A DNA stretch of 63,848 nucleotides from an uncultured Oscillospiraceae bacterium. GTDB taxonomy: Bacteria; Bacillota; Clostridia; Oscillospirales; Ruminococcaceae. The stretch is from contig CANNTZ010000007.1 in the NCBI GenBank assembly GCA_947522735.1, positions 1 through 63,848 on the forward strand, in the 5' to 3' direction. The translations under genes and the position numbers were made by a program. Within the stretch, counting starts at the first letter, position 1. Each line of letters begins with the position of its first letter. This document shows, in pieces, positions 1-8,118 of this stretch. The notes below the pieces were generated by a model. The model searched no databases. It was not told where the DNA came from and saw nothing but the letters and a program-made list of their open reading frames with translations.

Positions 1-113
1 CGCAGCCCGGAGCCTATCAGGAGCCGATTCCCGAGACCTCCGTTGCGTTTTCCAGCGGCAATGCCGACGATTTCAGCGAGATAATCGGCGGAGAGGACGA
101 TCTCCCGTTCTGA
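1..113 (+). CDS. ssb: Single-stranded DNA-binding protein (C-terminal part)
   Basis: Partial gene cut by the left edge; reading starts in frame at base 3 and ends with TGA at 111-113. The visible residues are a Gln/Pro/Ser-rich linker followed by an acidic tip ending in Asp-Asp-Leu-Pro-Phe, the hallmark C-terminal peptide of bacterial SSB that docks RecA loader, polymerase and repair partners. The next gene is rpsR, matching the conserved Firmicutes order rpsF-ssb-rpsR, in which SSB and S18 are co-transcribed. The OB-fold itself lies outside the window, so the call rests on the tail and the gene order. Confidence 0.9.
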   Translation, partial: QPGAYQEPIPETSVAFSSGNADDFSEIIGGEDDLPF

Positions 114-213
114 CCACGGCCACAACCGCGTTTTTGAACCCGCTCAAAATGGAACTACCGGCTTTTGTCCGTTCGGGACAGGCAATCATAATTTTTACAA
201 GGAGGTTTTCGTT

Positions 214-471
214 GTGGAGAAGAACGATAGATTCGACCGCAGCAACAATCGCGGCGGACGCAAATCCCGCAAGAAGGTTTGCGCCTTCTGCGTGGACAAG
301 ATCGAAACCATAGACTACAAGGACGTTCCCCGTCTTCGCAGATATCTCTCCGAGCGCGCCAAGATCATTCCGCGCCGCGCCACCGGCACCTGCGCGAGAC
401 ATCAGCGTCAGCTCACCATCGCCATCAAGCGTGCGAGACATCTTGCTTTCCTGCCCTACGTGAGCGACTGA
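214..471 (+). CDS. rpsR: 30S ribosomal protein S18
   Basis: Encodes an 85-residue protein with the full S18 signature: a basic N-terminus, the Cys-Ala-Phe-Cys stretch found in zinc-binding S18 forms, the DYKDVPRLRRYLSERAKI helix and the conserved end in which ARHLAFLPY precedes the C-terminus. S18 binds S6 on the 30S platform. The start is GTG at 214, preceded by a strong AAGGAGG at 199-205; no ATG fits. It follows ssb by 100 bases and is followed by a strong intrinsic terminator, so it is the last gene of the rpsF-ssb-rpsR operon. Confidence 0.97.
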   Translation: MEKNDRFDRSNNRGGRKSRKKVCAFCVDKIETIDYKDVPRLRRYLSERAKIIPRRATGTCARHQRQLTIAIKRARHLAFLPYVSD

Positions 472-489
472 TCCTATGGTCCGCTTCAA

Positions 490-516
490 AGTCCCGGTTT
501 TCCGGGACTTTTTTTA
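490..516 (+). terminator. Intrinsic terminator after rpsR
   Basis: A 7-bp GC-rich stem (GTCCCGG at 491-497 with CCGGGAC at 502-508) is followed directly by a run of seven T residues. It ends the ssb-rpsR transcript. Confidence 0.9.
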
Positions 517-545
517 TGTTTGAGCGGAAAAATTTTGCAAAATAC

Positions 546-574
546 TTGAATCTTGACGGGAAATAGTATAAAAT
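546..574 (+). promoter_or_regulatory. Sigma-A type promoter for the phosphotransacylase gene
   Basis: TTGAAT at 546-551 and TAAAAT at 569-574 are separated by 17 bases, in an AT-rich patch just after the rpsR terminator and 39 bases before the next start codon. The match to consensus is moderate. Confidence 0.6.
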
Positions 575-612
575 AATTAATTAGGGATTTTATATTGACA
601 GGAGAAATAATT

Positions 613-1191
613 ATGGCTGAAAAAATTATTGTTGAAACCTCTGCACGCCACATTCATGTCACCGAGGAGCAGTTCAAGATCCTCTTCGGCGCTGACGCCG
701 TCATGCACAAAAAGAAGGATCTTTCCCAGCCGGGACAGTTCGCGGCCGAGGAGCGCCTCGACGTCGTGGGCCCCAAAAAGACTATTCCGAACATCTCCAT
801 CCTCGGGCCGGCGCGCAAGGCCGCTCAGGTCGAGGTGTCTTTCACCGACGCGAGAACCCTTGGCTTAAAGCCCCCCGTGCGCGAGTCCGGAGACGTTGCC
901 GGCAGCGAGCCCTGCAAGCTTGTCGGCCCCTGCGGAGAGGTTGAAATCAGCGAGGGCGTTATCGTTGCGAAGCGCCACATCCACATGACCCCCGCCGACG
1001 CCGAGCGTTTAGGCGTAAAGGACAACCAGATCGTCGAGGTGAGAACCGGCGGAAATGGCCGCGAGCTCGTCTTTGGCGACGTCGTCGTGCGCGTAAGCGA
1101 CAGGTTCGCGCTTGCTATGCACATCGACACCGACGAGGCAAACGCAGCCGGATGCGCGGGCGAGGTCTACGGCGAGATCGTCTCGAAGTAA
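613..1191 (+). CDS. pduL: Phosphate propanoyltransferase (PduL-type phosphotransacylase)
   Basis: A 192-residue enzyme of the PduL family, which interconverts acyl-CoA (acetyl- or propanoyl-CoA) and acyl phosphate and so links CoA esters to ATP formation by acetate kinase. Two tandem beta-barrel halves each carry the metal-binding His-x-His: ARHIHVT near residue 12 and KRHIHMT near residue 118. The reading frame is open back to a TTG at 595, but AGGAG at 600-604 places the start at ATG 613. No microcompartment shell gene is nearby, so this is likely the housekeeping Pta replacement common in Clostridia rather than a propanediol-utilisation enzyme. It has its own promoter and terminator. Confidence 0.9.
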   Translation: MAEKIIVETSARHIHVTEEQFKILFGADAVMHKKKDLSQPGQFAAEERLDVVGPKKTIPNISILGPARKAAQVEVSFTDARTLGLKPPVRESGDVAGSEPCKLVGPCGEVEISEGVIVAKRHIHMTPADAERLGVKDNQIVEVRTGGNGRELVFGDVVVRVSDRFALAMHIDTDEANAAGCAGEVYGEIVSK

Positions 1192-1224
1192 GCCGGAGCT
1201 TCGGCACCCTGAAAGCAAGCTCGT

Positions 1225-1264
1225 ACAACCGCCGGAATTGTGCACGATTCGGCGGTTGTTTTTG
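1225..1264 (+). terminator. Intrinsic terminator after the phosphotransacylase gene
   Basis: A perfect 10-bp inverted repeat (ACAACCGCCG at 1225-1234, CGGCGGTTGT at 1250-1259) is followed by five T residues. It lies in the leader between this gene and valS, but no T-box sequence accompanies it, so it is read as a simple terminator. Confidence 0.75.
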
Positions 1265-1296
1265 ATAGAAGACACCGTAAGAAAGGAATGAGCAGC

Positions 1297-3921
1297 ATGA
1301 GACAGCTTGATAAGGCGTACGATCCGAAAGCCGTCGAGGATCGCACCTATAAATTCTGGCTTGAGAAAAACTATTTTCATGCGACCGTCAACCCCAATAA
1401 AAAGCCGTATACCATCGTGATACCGCCACCCAACATCACCGGACAGCTCCACATGGGGCACGCGCTGGACAACACCCTTCAGGATATTCTCATCCGCTTC
1501 CGCCGGATGCAGGGCCGCGAGACGCTCTGGCTCCCCGGCACCGACCACGCCTCCATCGCGACCGAGGCGAAGATTGTGGCTGCGATGGCGGAGGAGGGAC
1601 TGACAAAGGACGACGTCGGTCGCGATGGCTTCCTCAAAAGAGCGTGGGAGTGGCGCAGACAGTACGGCAGCCGCATTATAGGACAGCTCAAGAAGCTCGG
1701 CTCCTCCTGCGACTGGGAGCGCGAGCGCTTCACCCTCGACGAGGGTTGCAGCAAGGCGGTCAAAACCGTTTTCATAGACCTCTATAAAAAGGGCCTCATC
1801 TACCGCGGAGAGCGCATCATCAACTGGTGCCCGCACTGCCTGACCTCCATCTCCGACGCCGAGGTGGAATACGAGGATCAGGCGGGCCACTTCTGGCACC
1901 TGAGATACCCCCTTGCGGACGGCTCCGGCTATCTTGAGCTGGCGACCACCCGCCCCGAGACGCTGCTCGGCGATACCGCCGTCGCGGTCAACCCCAACGA
2001 CGAGCGCTACAGAGGCTTTATCGGCAAAAAGCTTGTGCTTCCGCTCGTTGGCCGCGAGATACCGGTGGTTGCCGACGACTACGTCGATATCGAGTTCGGC
2101 ACCGGCGTCGTCAAAATCACCCCGGCGCACGACCCCAACGACTTCGAGGTCGGCCTGCGCCACTCGCTGCCGGTCGTCAACGTCCTGACGCCGGACGCGA
2201 AGATAAACGAGGATTATCCCGCATATGCCGGAATGGATCGCTACGAGGCGCGCAAGGCCATCGTCCGCGACCTCGAGGCTGGCGGCTATCTCGTCCGCGT
2301 CGAGGACTATTCCCACAACGTCGGCACCTGCTACCGCTGCGGAACCACCATCGAGCCCCGCGTCTCCACCCAATGGTTCGTCCGGATGAAGCCGCTTGCC
2401 GGCCCGGCTATCGACGCTGTCAGAAACGGTGAGACAAGGTTCGTGCCGCAGCGCTTTGAGAAGATATATTTCCACTGGCTCGAAAATATCCGCGACTGGT
2501 GTATCTCCCGCCAGCTCTGGTGGGGCCACCGCATCCCGGCGTACTACTGCGACTGCGGCGAGATGGTCGTCGCCGCCGAAAAACCCGACAAATGCCCGAA
2601 ATGCGGACGCGAGATGGTGCAGGACGAGGACACCCTCGACACCTGGTTCTCCTCCGCGCTCTGGCCGTTCTCCACGCTCGGCTGGCCGGACGACACTGAG
2701 GAGATGAGATATTTCTATCCCACCAACACCCTCGTCACCGGCTACGATATAATTCCGTTCTGGGTCATGCGAATGATGTTCTCCGGCATTGAGCAGACAG
2801 GCCGCGCGCCGTTTGACACCGTGCTCATCCACGGACTCGTCCGCGACGAGCTGGGACGCAAGATGTCCAAATCGCTCGGCAACGGCATCGATCCGCTCGA
2901 GGTCATCGACCGGTACGGCGCGGACGCGCTGCGCTTCATGCTTGCGAACGGCAACAGCCCCGGCAACGATATGCGCTATTCCGACGACAAGGTCAAGGCT
3001 GCGCGCAACTTTGCAAACAAGATCTGGAATGCCAGCCGCTTTGTGCTGATGAATCTGCCGGAGGATTTCAGGCTCGGGCTGCCCGACAGCTCCGCGCTGC
3101 GCATCGAGGACAGATGGGTGCTCAGCAGGTTTAACACTCTCGTCAGGGAGGTCACCGACAATCTTGACCGCTTCGAGCTGGGCGTCGCCTCGGCGAAGAT
3201 ATACGATTTTGTCTGGAGCATCGTCTGCGACTGGTACATCGAGCTGTCCAAAACCCGCATCAGAGAGGGCGGCGACTCCGCCGAAACCGCGCAGCGCGTG
3301 CTTGTCTACGTGCTCAGCGGCGCGATGAAGCTGCTGCACCCGTTCATGCCGTTCATCACCGAGGAGGTCTGGCAGGCTCTGCCGCACGAGGGCGAGAGCA
3401 TCATGATCTCCGCCTGGCCGGAATACAGCGAGGCACTCGACTTTGCCGACGATGAGGCCGCGTTCAGCCGCATCATGGACGCGATAGCGAGCGTCCGCGT
3501 GCGCCGTGCGGAGATGAGCGTGCCGCCCTCCAAAAAGACGACGCTCTACATCGAGACGGAATATGAGGAGGATTTCCGCGCGGGCAGCGAATATATCAAG
3601 CAGCTTGCCTCCGCCTCCGGCGTCGAGGTCGGCAAGCTCCCGGCGCTCGACGGCATGGTGCAAATCATCACCTCCGCTGCGAAGATGGCGATACCTCTTG
3701 CGGAGCTGGTCGACAGGGAGAAGGAGCTTGCGAGGCTTGAACGCGAGCGCGCCGCGGTCGAGAAGGACGTGGACATGATATCCGGCAAGCTCGCAAACGA
3801 GAAATTCGTCTCCAAGGCGCCCGAAAAGGTCGTCGAGGCGGAGCGCATCAAGCTTGCCGCCGCAAAAGATAAGCTCGCCAAAATTCTCGACAGCATCAAA
3901 GCAATGGCCTCAAGCCATTGA
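1297..3921 (+). CDS. valS: Valine--tRNA ligase
   Basis: An 874-residue class Ia aminoacyl-tRNA synthetase that charges tRNA-Val in the cytoplasm. The HIGH-type motif is HMGH at residues 52-55 inside PPPNITGQLHMGHAL, and the KMSKS loop starts at residue 522 inside GRKMSKSLGNG. The CP1 editing domain lies between them, a zinc-binding CxxC pair (CDCGE and CPKCG) is present, and the C-terminus ends in the ValRS-specific arginine-rich coiled coil (DREKELARLERER). Two ATGs are possible; GAAAGGA at 1281-1287 abuts the first (1288) and is correctly spaced from the second, so 1297 was chosen. Length is normal for the family. Confidence 0.98.
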   Translation: MRQLDKAYDPKAVEDRTYKFWLEKNYFHATVNPNKKPYTIVIPPPNITGQLHMGHALDNTLQDILIRFRRMQGRETLWLPGTDHASIATEAKIVAAMAEEGLTKDDVGRDGFLKRAWEWRRQYGSRIIGQLKKLGSSCDWERERFTLDEGCSKAVKTVFIDLYKKGLIYRGERIINWCPHCLTSISDAEVEYEDQAGHFWHLRYPLADGSGYLELATTRPETLLGDTAVAVNPNDERYRGFIGKKLVLPLVGREIPVVADDYVDIEFGTGVVKITPAHDPNDFEVGLRHSLPVVNVLTPDAKINEDYPAYAGMDRYEARKAIVRDLEAGGYLVRVEDYSHNVGTCYRCGTTIEPRVSTQWFVRMKPLAGPAIDAVRNGETRFVPQRFEKIYFHWLENIRDWCISRQLWWGHRIPAYYCDCGEMVVAAEKPDKCPKCGREMVQDEDTLDTWFSSALWPFSTLGWPDDTEEMRYFYPTNTLVTGYDIIPFWVMRMMFSGIEQTGRAPFDTVLIHGLVRDELGRKMSKSLGNGIDPLEVIDRYGADALRFMLANGNSPGNDMRYSDDKVKAARNFANKIWNASRFVLMNLPEDFRLGLPDSSALRIEDRWVLSRFNTLVREVTDNLDRFELGVASAKIYDFVWSIVCDWYIELSKTRIREGGDSAETAQRVLVYVLSGAMKLLHPFMPFITEEVWQALPHEGESIMISAWPEYSEALDFADDEAAFSRIMDAIASVRVRRAEMSVPPSKKTTLYIETEYEEDFRAGSEYIKQLASASGVEVGKLPALDGMVQIITSAAKMAIPLAELVDREKELARLERERAAVEKDVDMISGKLANEKFVSKAPEKVVEAERIKLAAAKDKLAKILDSIKAMASSH

Positions 3922-3979
3922 CCTGTCCGATAATTCGCAGCTACGACAACGCCGCAAAAAAACAATAACACGTCACGCT

Positions 3980-4010
3980 CTGAGCCGCCGCGGTATTTAC
4001 GGCGGCTCAG
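3980..4010 (+). repeat. Hairpin between valS and the next gene
   Basis: TGAGCCGCCG at 3981-3990 and CGGCGGCTCA at 4000-4009 form a 10-bp perfect stem. There is no T run behind it, so it may be a weak or Rho-type terminator, or an mRNA processing or stabilising stem. Confidence 0.5.
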
Positions 4011-4049
4011 GCCGCCATAATATGGATATCAACCGACGGAGGAAAGCTT

Positions 4050-4646
4050 ATGAATTACAAGATAGCCTTTACACAGACAACGCCGGATATAAACGGCGTG
4101 TCCGTCGCTCAACTGAGAAACTATCCTCTTGAGCCGGAGGATTACAAGCCGTTCGCACAGTTCCGCGCGGCGGCATCGCCACAGGGTCTTTTTGTGAGGA
4201 TGCTTTCGTTCGAGGTTGAGTGCAGCGGGCGCAGCACGCTCGCGTTCGTTGTCGAGCGCGACGGAGCGCGGCTCTCGGTGGCGGCGGAGCGCTCCGGGGC
4301 ATTCGCGGCGCAGATAACCTCGGGAAGAGTAAAAACGCTCATCCACGGCGAGCTTCCGGCGCATTACTTCACCGGAGAGGATCTGCAGGGCGTCTACTGG
4401 GGCGTCGATCTGCCCGTTCCCGGCGATATCCTGCCGGACTTTGAGGCTTTTGCAGAAAAAGCTACGCTGTGCCGCGGCAACTTCTTCAAGCTCTGCCGGT
4501 CGGACAGGCGGCATTTCGGCAGCTTTTTCCCGTATGATTTCTCCGTTATGTCAACCTCGGACGCACCGGACACGCCGGATGAGACGCTGCGTCTCCTTGA
4601 CGGCCTTGACGGCGGTATGGGCGATATGCCGGTTGTGAGGTTCTGA
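4050..4646 (+). CDS. Carbohydrate-binding family 9-like (DOMON fold) protein
   Basis: A 198-residue protein without signal peptide or membrane segment. The C-terminal half has the pattern seen in the CBM9-like domains of small clostridial proteins: YWGVDLPVPG, then a GNFFKLC stretch, then HFGSFFPYDF. Such domains are beta-sandwiches related to sugar- or heme-binding modules, but the role of stand-alone intracellular versions is unknown. ATG 4050 has GGAGGAAA just upstream. It is followed within 4 bases by a radical SAM gene, suggesting one transcript. Assignment rests on motif resemblance only; an alternative is an uncharacterised sugar-processing accessory protein. Confidence 0.55.
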   Translation: MNYKIAFTQTTPDINGVSVAQLRNYPLEPEDYKPFAQFRAAASPQGLFVRMLSFEVECSGRSTLAFVVERDGARLSVAAERSGAFAAQITSGRVKTLIHGELPAHYFTGEDLQGVYWGVDLPVPGDILPDFEAFAEKATLCRGNFFKLCRSDRRHFGSFFPYDFSVMSTSDAPDTPDETLRLLDGLDGGMGDMPVVRF

Positions 4647-4650
4647 CGGC

Positions 4651-5544
4651 ATGGCAAGCTCGATATGCTCGGCGTGTCCGAGAGGATGCGGAGCCGTGCG
4701 CGAGGACGGACACGGCGAGGGCTTCTGCGGCATGGGTAGCGACCCGGTGATAGCCAAGGCGTGCGTCCACCGCTGGGAGGAGCCGTGCATCAGCGGCTCC
4801 CGCGGCTCCGGCGCAATTTTTTTCAGCGGCTGCGCGCTGCGCTGCGTGTTCTGCCAGAACTACCGCGTGAGCAGCGAAAACTTCGGCCGTCGCGTCAGCG
4901 TCGCACGGCTGCGGGAAATCTGTGAAAAGCTCGTCGGTATGGGCGTTCACAACATCAATCTTGTCAATCCGACGCATTTTTTCAGCGCGGTTTATGAGCT
5001 TCTGAGCAAGCCTCTCAGCGTGCCGGTTGTCTATAACACCGGCGGCTACGACCGCGTGGAGACGCTGCGCGCGCTGAAGGGCCGGATACGGATATATTTG
5101 CCCGACCTGAAATATTCCGACGACGCGCTGGCGGAGCGATATTCCGGCGCGCCGGATTATTTTGAGACTGCAACTCGCGCCATTGAGGAGATGTATTCCC
5201 AGACCGGAGCGTACAAAATGGGCGCCGACGGCATACTGCAAAGCGGCACAGTTATCCGGCACCTGATACTGCCCGGACAGCTTGACAACACCCGCCGGGT
5301 GATCGACTGGGTCTCCCGGAGCTTCAAGCCGGGCGAGGTGCTGTTCAGCCTGATGAGCCAGTATATCCCCTGCGGACGCGTGAAGAACGGCGAGTTCCCG
5401 GAGCTTGCGCGCACGCTCGGCAAAAGAGAATACGAAAAGCTTGAAGAATACCTGATATTCAGCGATATAGAGGACGGATACTTTCAGGAGCCGTCGTCGG
5501 CGAGCGAGAGCTACGTCCCCGACTTCGACCTTGAAAACGTCTGA
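4651..5544 (+). CDS. Radical SAM protein, PflX/COG1313 family
   Basis: A 297-residue radical SAM enzyme. The cluster motif CxxxCxxC is Cys61, Cys65 and Cys68 (GCALRCVFCQNY), preceded by a second Cys-rich N-terminal set (CSACPRGCG, and Cys residues near 26, 38 and 46) typical of the PflX-like family related to pyruvate formate-lyase activases. The substrate is not known for this family; activation of a glycyl radical enzyme is only a suggestion, and no such enzyme is adjacent. It starts 4 bases after the CBM9-like gene and ends 14 bases before the next gene, so the three are probably co-transcribed. Confidence 0.85.
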   Translation: MASSICSACPRGCGAVREDGHGEGFCGMGSDPVIAKACVHRWEEPCISGSRGSGAIFFSGCALRCVFCQNYRVSSENFGRRVSVARLREICEKLVGMGVHNINLVNPTHFFSAVYELLSKPLSVPVVYNTGGYDRVETLRALKGRIRIYLPDLKYSDDALAERYSGAPDYFETATRAIEEMYSQTGAYKMGADGILQSGTVIRHLILPGQLDNTRRVIDWVSRSFKPGEVLFSLMSQYIPCGRVKNGEFPELARTLGKREYEKLEEYLIFSDIEDGYFQEPSSASESYVPDFDLENV

Positions 5545-5558
5545 CAGGAGGACCGTTT

Positions 5559-6806
5559 ATGTACCAGTTTGACCGAGAGATAGAGGCGCTTGCCGCAAAA
5601 GCGCAGGCGGACTGCGCCGCGGCGTTCGAGCGCATCGACGAGAACGAGGAATACTGTGCGCGCAAGGTCGCGGCGGCGTTTGAGCACGCGCGCGTCTCCG
5701 AGGCGCACTTTGCGGCAAGCCGCGGCTACGGCTATGGGGATATTGGCCGCGACACGCTCGACGTGATATACGGCGAGCTTTTCGGAGGAAAGGACGGCGC
5801 GGCGTTCGTGCGCCACACCTTCGTCAACGGCACACACGCGCTGACGACGGCGCTTTTCGGAGTGCTGCGCCCCGGCGACTACATGGTGTCGGTCACGGGC
5901 GCGCCATACGACACGCTGGCGCAGGTGATACGCGGCGGCGCGGGCTCGCTGTGGGATTACGGCATCAACTACCGCCAGATCGAGCTGCTTGAAAACGGTA
6001 AGCCGGATTACGACGCGATACCGTATGCGGCGAAAAGCGCGAAGCTGATATACATCCAGCGCTCCCGCGGCTACAGCACGCGCGATGCGTTCTCGATAGA
6101 GGAGATAGGCCGGATGGCGGCGGCGGCGAAATCGGCAAACCCGGGCGCGATAGTGATGGTGGACAACTGCTACGGCGAGCTTGTGGAGCGGCTGGAGCCG
6201 ACCGACGTCGGAGCCGATTTGATGGCAGGCTCGCTTATAAAGAATCCGGGCGGCGGCATCGCCGAGACGGGCGGCTACATCGCCGGCCGCCGGGAGCTTG
6301 TCGAGCTTGCTGCGTGCAGACACACTGTGCCGGGCATGGGCAGCGAGGTCGGCTGCTCGCTTGGACAGACACGCAATATGCTGCTGGGGCTTTATCTTGC
6401 GCCTTCGGCGGTGGCGTCCGCGCTCAAGACGGCGGTTTTCGCGGCGCGGCTGCTGGAGCTGATGGGCTTCGACACTCATCCGGGCTATCTCGCGCCGCGC
6501 GGCGATATAATCCAGACGCTGACCTTGGGCAGCGAGGAGGGCATGAGGGCCTTCTGCCGCGGGCTTCAGAGCGCGTCTCCGGTGGATTCCTTCGTCACGC
6601 CGGAGCCCTGGGACATGCCTGGCTACGACTGCAAGGTGATAATGGCGGCGGGCTGCTTCACATCCGGGTCATCCATCGAGCTTTCGGCGGACGGTCCGGT
6701 GCGCGAGCCCTATTGCCTGTATATTCAGGGCGGACTGACCTATTCCTCCGGCAAATACGGCGTGATGCGCGCGGCGCAGGAGCTGCGGCGCACGCTGTGC
6801 AAATAA
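5559..6806 (+). CDS. Aluminium-resistance / methionine gamma-lyase family PLP enzyme
   Basis: A 415-residue fold-type I PLP enzyme of the COG4100 family, long labelled 'aluminium resistance' and related to cystathionine beta-lyase and methionine gamma-lyase. Visible signatures are FVNGTHALTTALFGVLRPGD for cofactor phosphate binding, VDNCYGE for the aspartate facing the pyridine nitrogen, and SLIKNPGGGIAETGGYI, which holds the Schiff-base lysine. The likely reaction is carbon-sulfur lysis of a sulfur amino acid, but activity is rarely tested. AGGAGG lies 9 bases before ATG 5559. In many Firmicutes this gene sits beside miaA/hfq; here it follows a radical SAM gene. Confidence 0.88.
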   Translation: MYQFDREIEALAAKAQADCAAAFERIDENEEYCARKVAAAFEHARVSEAHFAASRGYGYGDIGRDTLDVIYGELFGGKDGAAFVRHTFVNGTHALTTALFGVLRPGDYMVSVTGAPYDTLAQVIRGGAGSLWDYGINYRQIELLENGKPDYDAIPYAAKSAKLIYIQRSRGYSTRDAFSIEEIGRMAAAAKSANPGAIVMVDNCYGELVERLEPTDVGADLMAGSLIKNPGGGIAETGGYIAGRRELVELAACRHTVPGMGSEVGCSLGQTRNMLLGLYLAPSAVASALKTAVFAARLLELMGFDTHPGYLAPRGDIIQTLTLGSEEGMRAFCRGLQSASPVDSFVTPEPWDMPGYDCKVIMAAGCFTSGSSIELSADGPVREPYCLYIQGGLTYSSGKYGVMRAAQELRRTLCK

Positions 6807-6874
6807 CCGGCGTCAGAACGGGATAATAAAAGGCCTGCGAAAAAGGCGTCCCTCAATAAAAAAGCTCGAAAAAC

Positions 6875-6965
6875 AGACGGTTTTCGCCGAAGGCCGCGTT
6901 ATTGTTGCCCGCGTTGCTGAAAAACGGCGCCGCACAAAACGCCCTGCCTCAGGCCAAAACCGTCT
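6875..6965. repeat. Long interrupted inverted repeat, possible structured RNA or dispersed repeat
   Basis: Ten-base arms (AGACGGTTTT and AAAACCGTCT) plus inner GGCC tetranucleotides enclose about 70 bases. There is no T run next to either arm, so it is not a standard terminator. It could be a small structured RNA or a non-coding repeat unit; sequence alone does not decide. Confidence 0.45.
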
Positions 6966-7056
6966 CGTTTTGACGCCGACCACCCTCGCTTTATTATTCG
7001 GAGACGCCAATGCTGTTTTTTTCTTGTCAACGCTCTGAAAAACAGCGCCTTCGCAC

Positions 7057-7085
7057 TTGATTATTTGCGCGAAGTATGATAAAAT
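7057..7085 (+). promoter_or_regulatory. Promoter for the LysR-family gene
   Basis: TTGATT at 7057-7062 and TAAAAT at 7080-7085 are 17 bases apart, about 90 bases before the ATG. LysR genes are often autoregulated, but no clear T-N11-A operator was pinned down. Confidence 0.55.
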
Positions 7086-7177
7086 AATTTAATAATGAAA
7101 AAAAGTAACCATTAAATATTTTTATTGGCGATATTTTTCCCGACACTCGGCGTCTGTCCGCCGCACCGGAGGAGCAC

Positions 7178-8065
7178 ATGATAGATCCCAAGACGAAAAC
7201 GCTGCTTGCGCTGGTCGAAATAGGAAATTATACCAAAACAGCGCAGTCTCTCTCGCTGACGCAGCCCGCTGTGAGCCATCACATTCGCCAGCTCGAGGAG
7301 GAATACGGCATAAAAATATTTTACAGCGGCAAAAAGACCCTCTCGCTGACGCCGGAGGGCGAGGTGCTGCTCAAATATGCCAAGCGCCAGGCGGCAATCG
7401 AGCAAAGGCTGCTTCATGCGCTGGAGGATATCAAAAGCTCCGTGCGCCGCTACAATGTCGGAACAACCACGACTGTCGGCGAATACGTCGTCTCGCAGCT
7501 TTTCATCACCTATTGCAACGAGCACCCCGGCGTGCACATCAACATCGTCACCGACAACCTGAACAGCATCCTCGGCAAGCTGCAATCCTATGAGCTGGAC
7601 TGGGCCATCGTAGACGGGCGCGTCTCGTCGGACGGCATAAATTCGATACAGCTCGGCTCCGACTATCTCTGCCTTGTCGTCTCGCCGATGCACCCGTTCG
7701 CCAAGCGCAAGAGCGTCGGCCTGGCGGAGCTGAAGAACGAGCGCTTCATCCTGCGTTCTCCTAACGCCGGGACCCGCGCGCTGTTTGAGAAATATCTGCT
7801 CGATCACTCGGAGGACATACGCAACTTCAACATCCTCATCGAAATCGACAACATCAGCACTATAAAGGAGCTGGTCTATTCCAACCTCGGCATCACCGTC
7901 ATGTCGCACAGCGCCTGCCGCGACGAGGAGGCGTCCGGGCGGCTGGTGACAGTGCCGGTCATCAACTTCAACGTGACGCGCGAGATAAACATCATCTATC
8001 ACCGCAGCTTCGAGCACATAGAGATGCTCAGCGAGATCCGCCGTATCTACAACTCAAGGACATGA
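7178..8065 (+). CDS. LysR-family transcriptional regulator
   Basis: A 295-residue LTTR. The N-terminal winged helix-turn-helix is clear (residues about 1-60, with YTKTAQSLSLTQPAVSHHIR as recognition segment), followed by a linker helix and a periplasmic-binding-fold effector domain (from about residue 90: YNVGTTTTVGEYVV to the end). GGAGG ends 6 bases before ATG 7178. The gene is transcribed alone, toward a bidirectional terminator; its targets are not evident since no metabolic gene is divergent from it. The effector is unknown. Confidence 0.93.
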   Translation: MIDPKTKTLLALVEIGNYTKTAQSLSLTQPAVSHHIRQLEEEYGIKIFYSGKKTLSLTPEGEVLLKYAKRQAAIEQRLLHALEDIKSSVRRYNVGTTTTVGEYVVSQLFITYCNEHPGVHINIVTDNLNSILGKLQSYELDWAIVDGRVSSDGINSIQLGSDYLCLVVSPMHPFAKRKSVGLAELKNERFILRSPNAGTRALFEKYLLDHSEDIRNFNILIEIDNISTIKELVYSNLGITVMSHSACRDEEASGRLVTVPVINFNVTREINIIYHRSFEHIEMLSEIRRIYNSRT

Positions 8066-8078
8066 CAAAACCGCATAA

Positions 8079-8118
8079 ATAAAGGCTTATCCCGCAAAAA
8101 CGGGGTAAGCCTTTATCT
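8079..8118. terminator. Bidirectional terminator between lysR-type gene and radical SAM gene
   Basis: ATAAAGGCTTATCCCG (8079-8094) pairs with CGGGGTAAGCCTTTAT (8101-8116) with one G-T wobble: a 16-bp stem with a 6-base loop, followed by T residues on the plus strand. The stop codon of the converging minus-strand gene lies inside the stem. Confidence 0.85.

Larger units (their letters stand above)
6807..7177. other. 371-base intergenic region with a long inverted repeat
   Basis: No convincing gene. AGACGGTTTT at 6875-6884 is complementary to AAAACCGTCT at 6956-6965, and each arm has a GGCC on its inner side (6892-6895 and 6952-6955), so the stretch can fold into a long stem. An imperfect direct repeat occurs around 6910-6935 and 7030-7056 (both contain CTGAAAAAC followed by GCGCC). 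A 65-codon minus-strand frame (6813-7010, TTG start, no ribosome site, arginine-rich) is probably not a gene. The lysR promoter closes the region. Confidence 0.5.

Noticed and set aside
1192..1296. T-box leader before valS
   Set aside because: No T-box sequence or stem I features; the hairpin there is explained as the terminator of the preceding gene.
1009..3663. An 884-codon open frame on the minus strand
   Set aside because: It lies opposite valS, has low-complexity composition typical of antisense frames in GC-rich genes, and no ribosome site or homology.
6813..7010. 65-codon arginine-rich frame on the minus strand
   Set aside because: TTG start without SD and full overlap with the inverted repeat; more likely a non-coding repeat.
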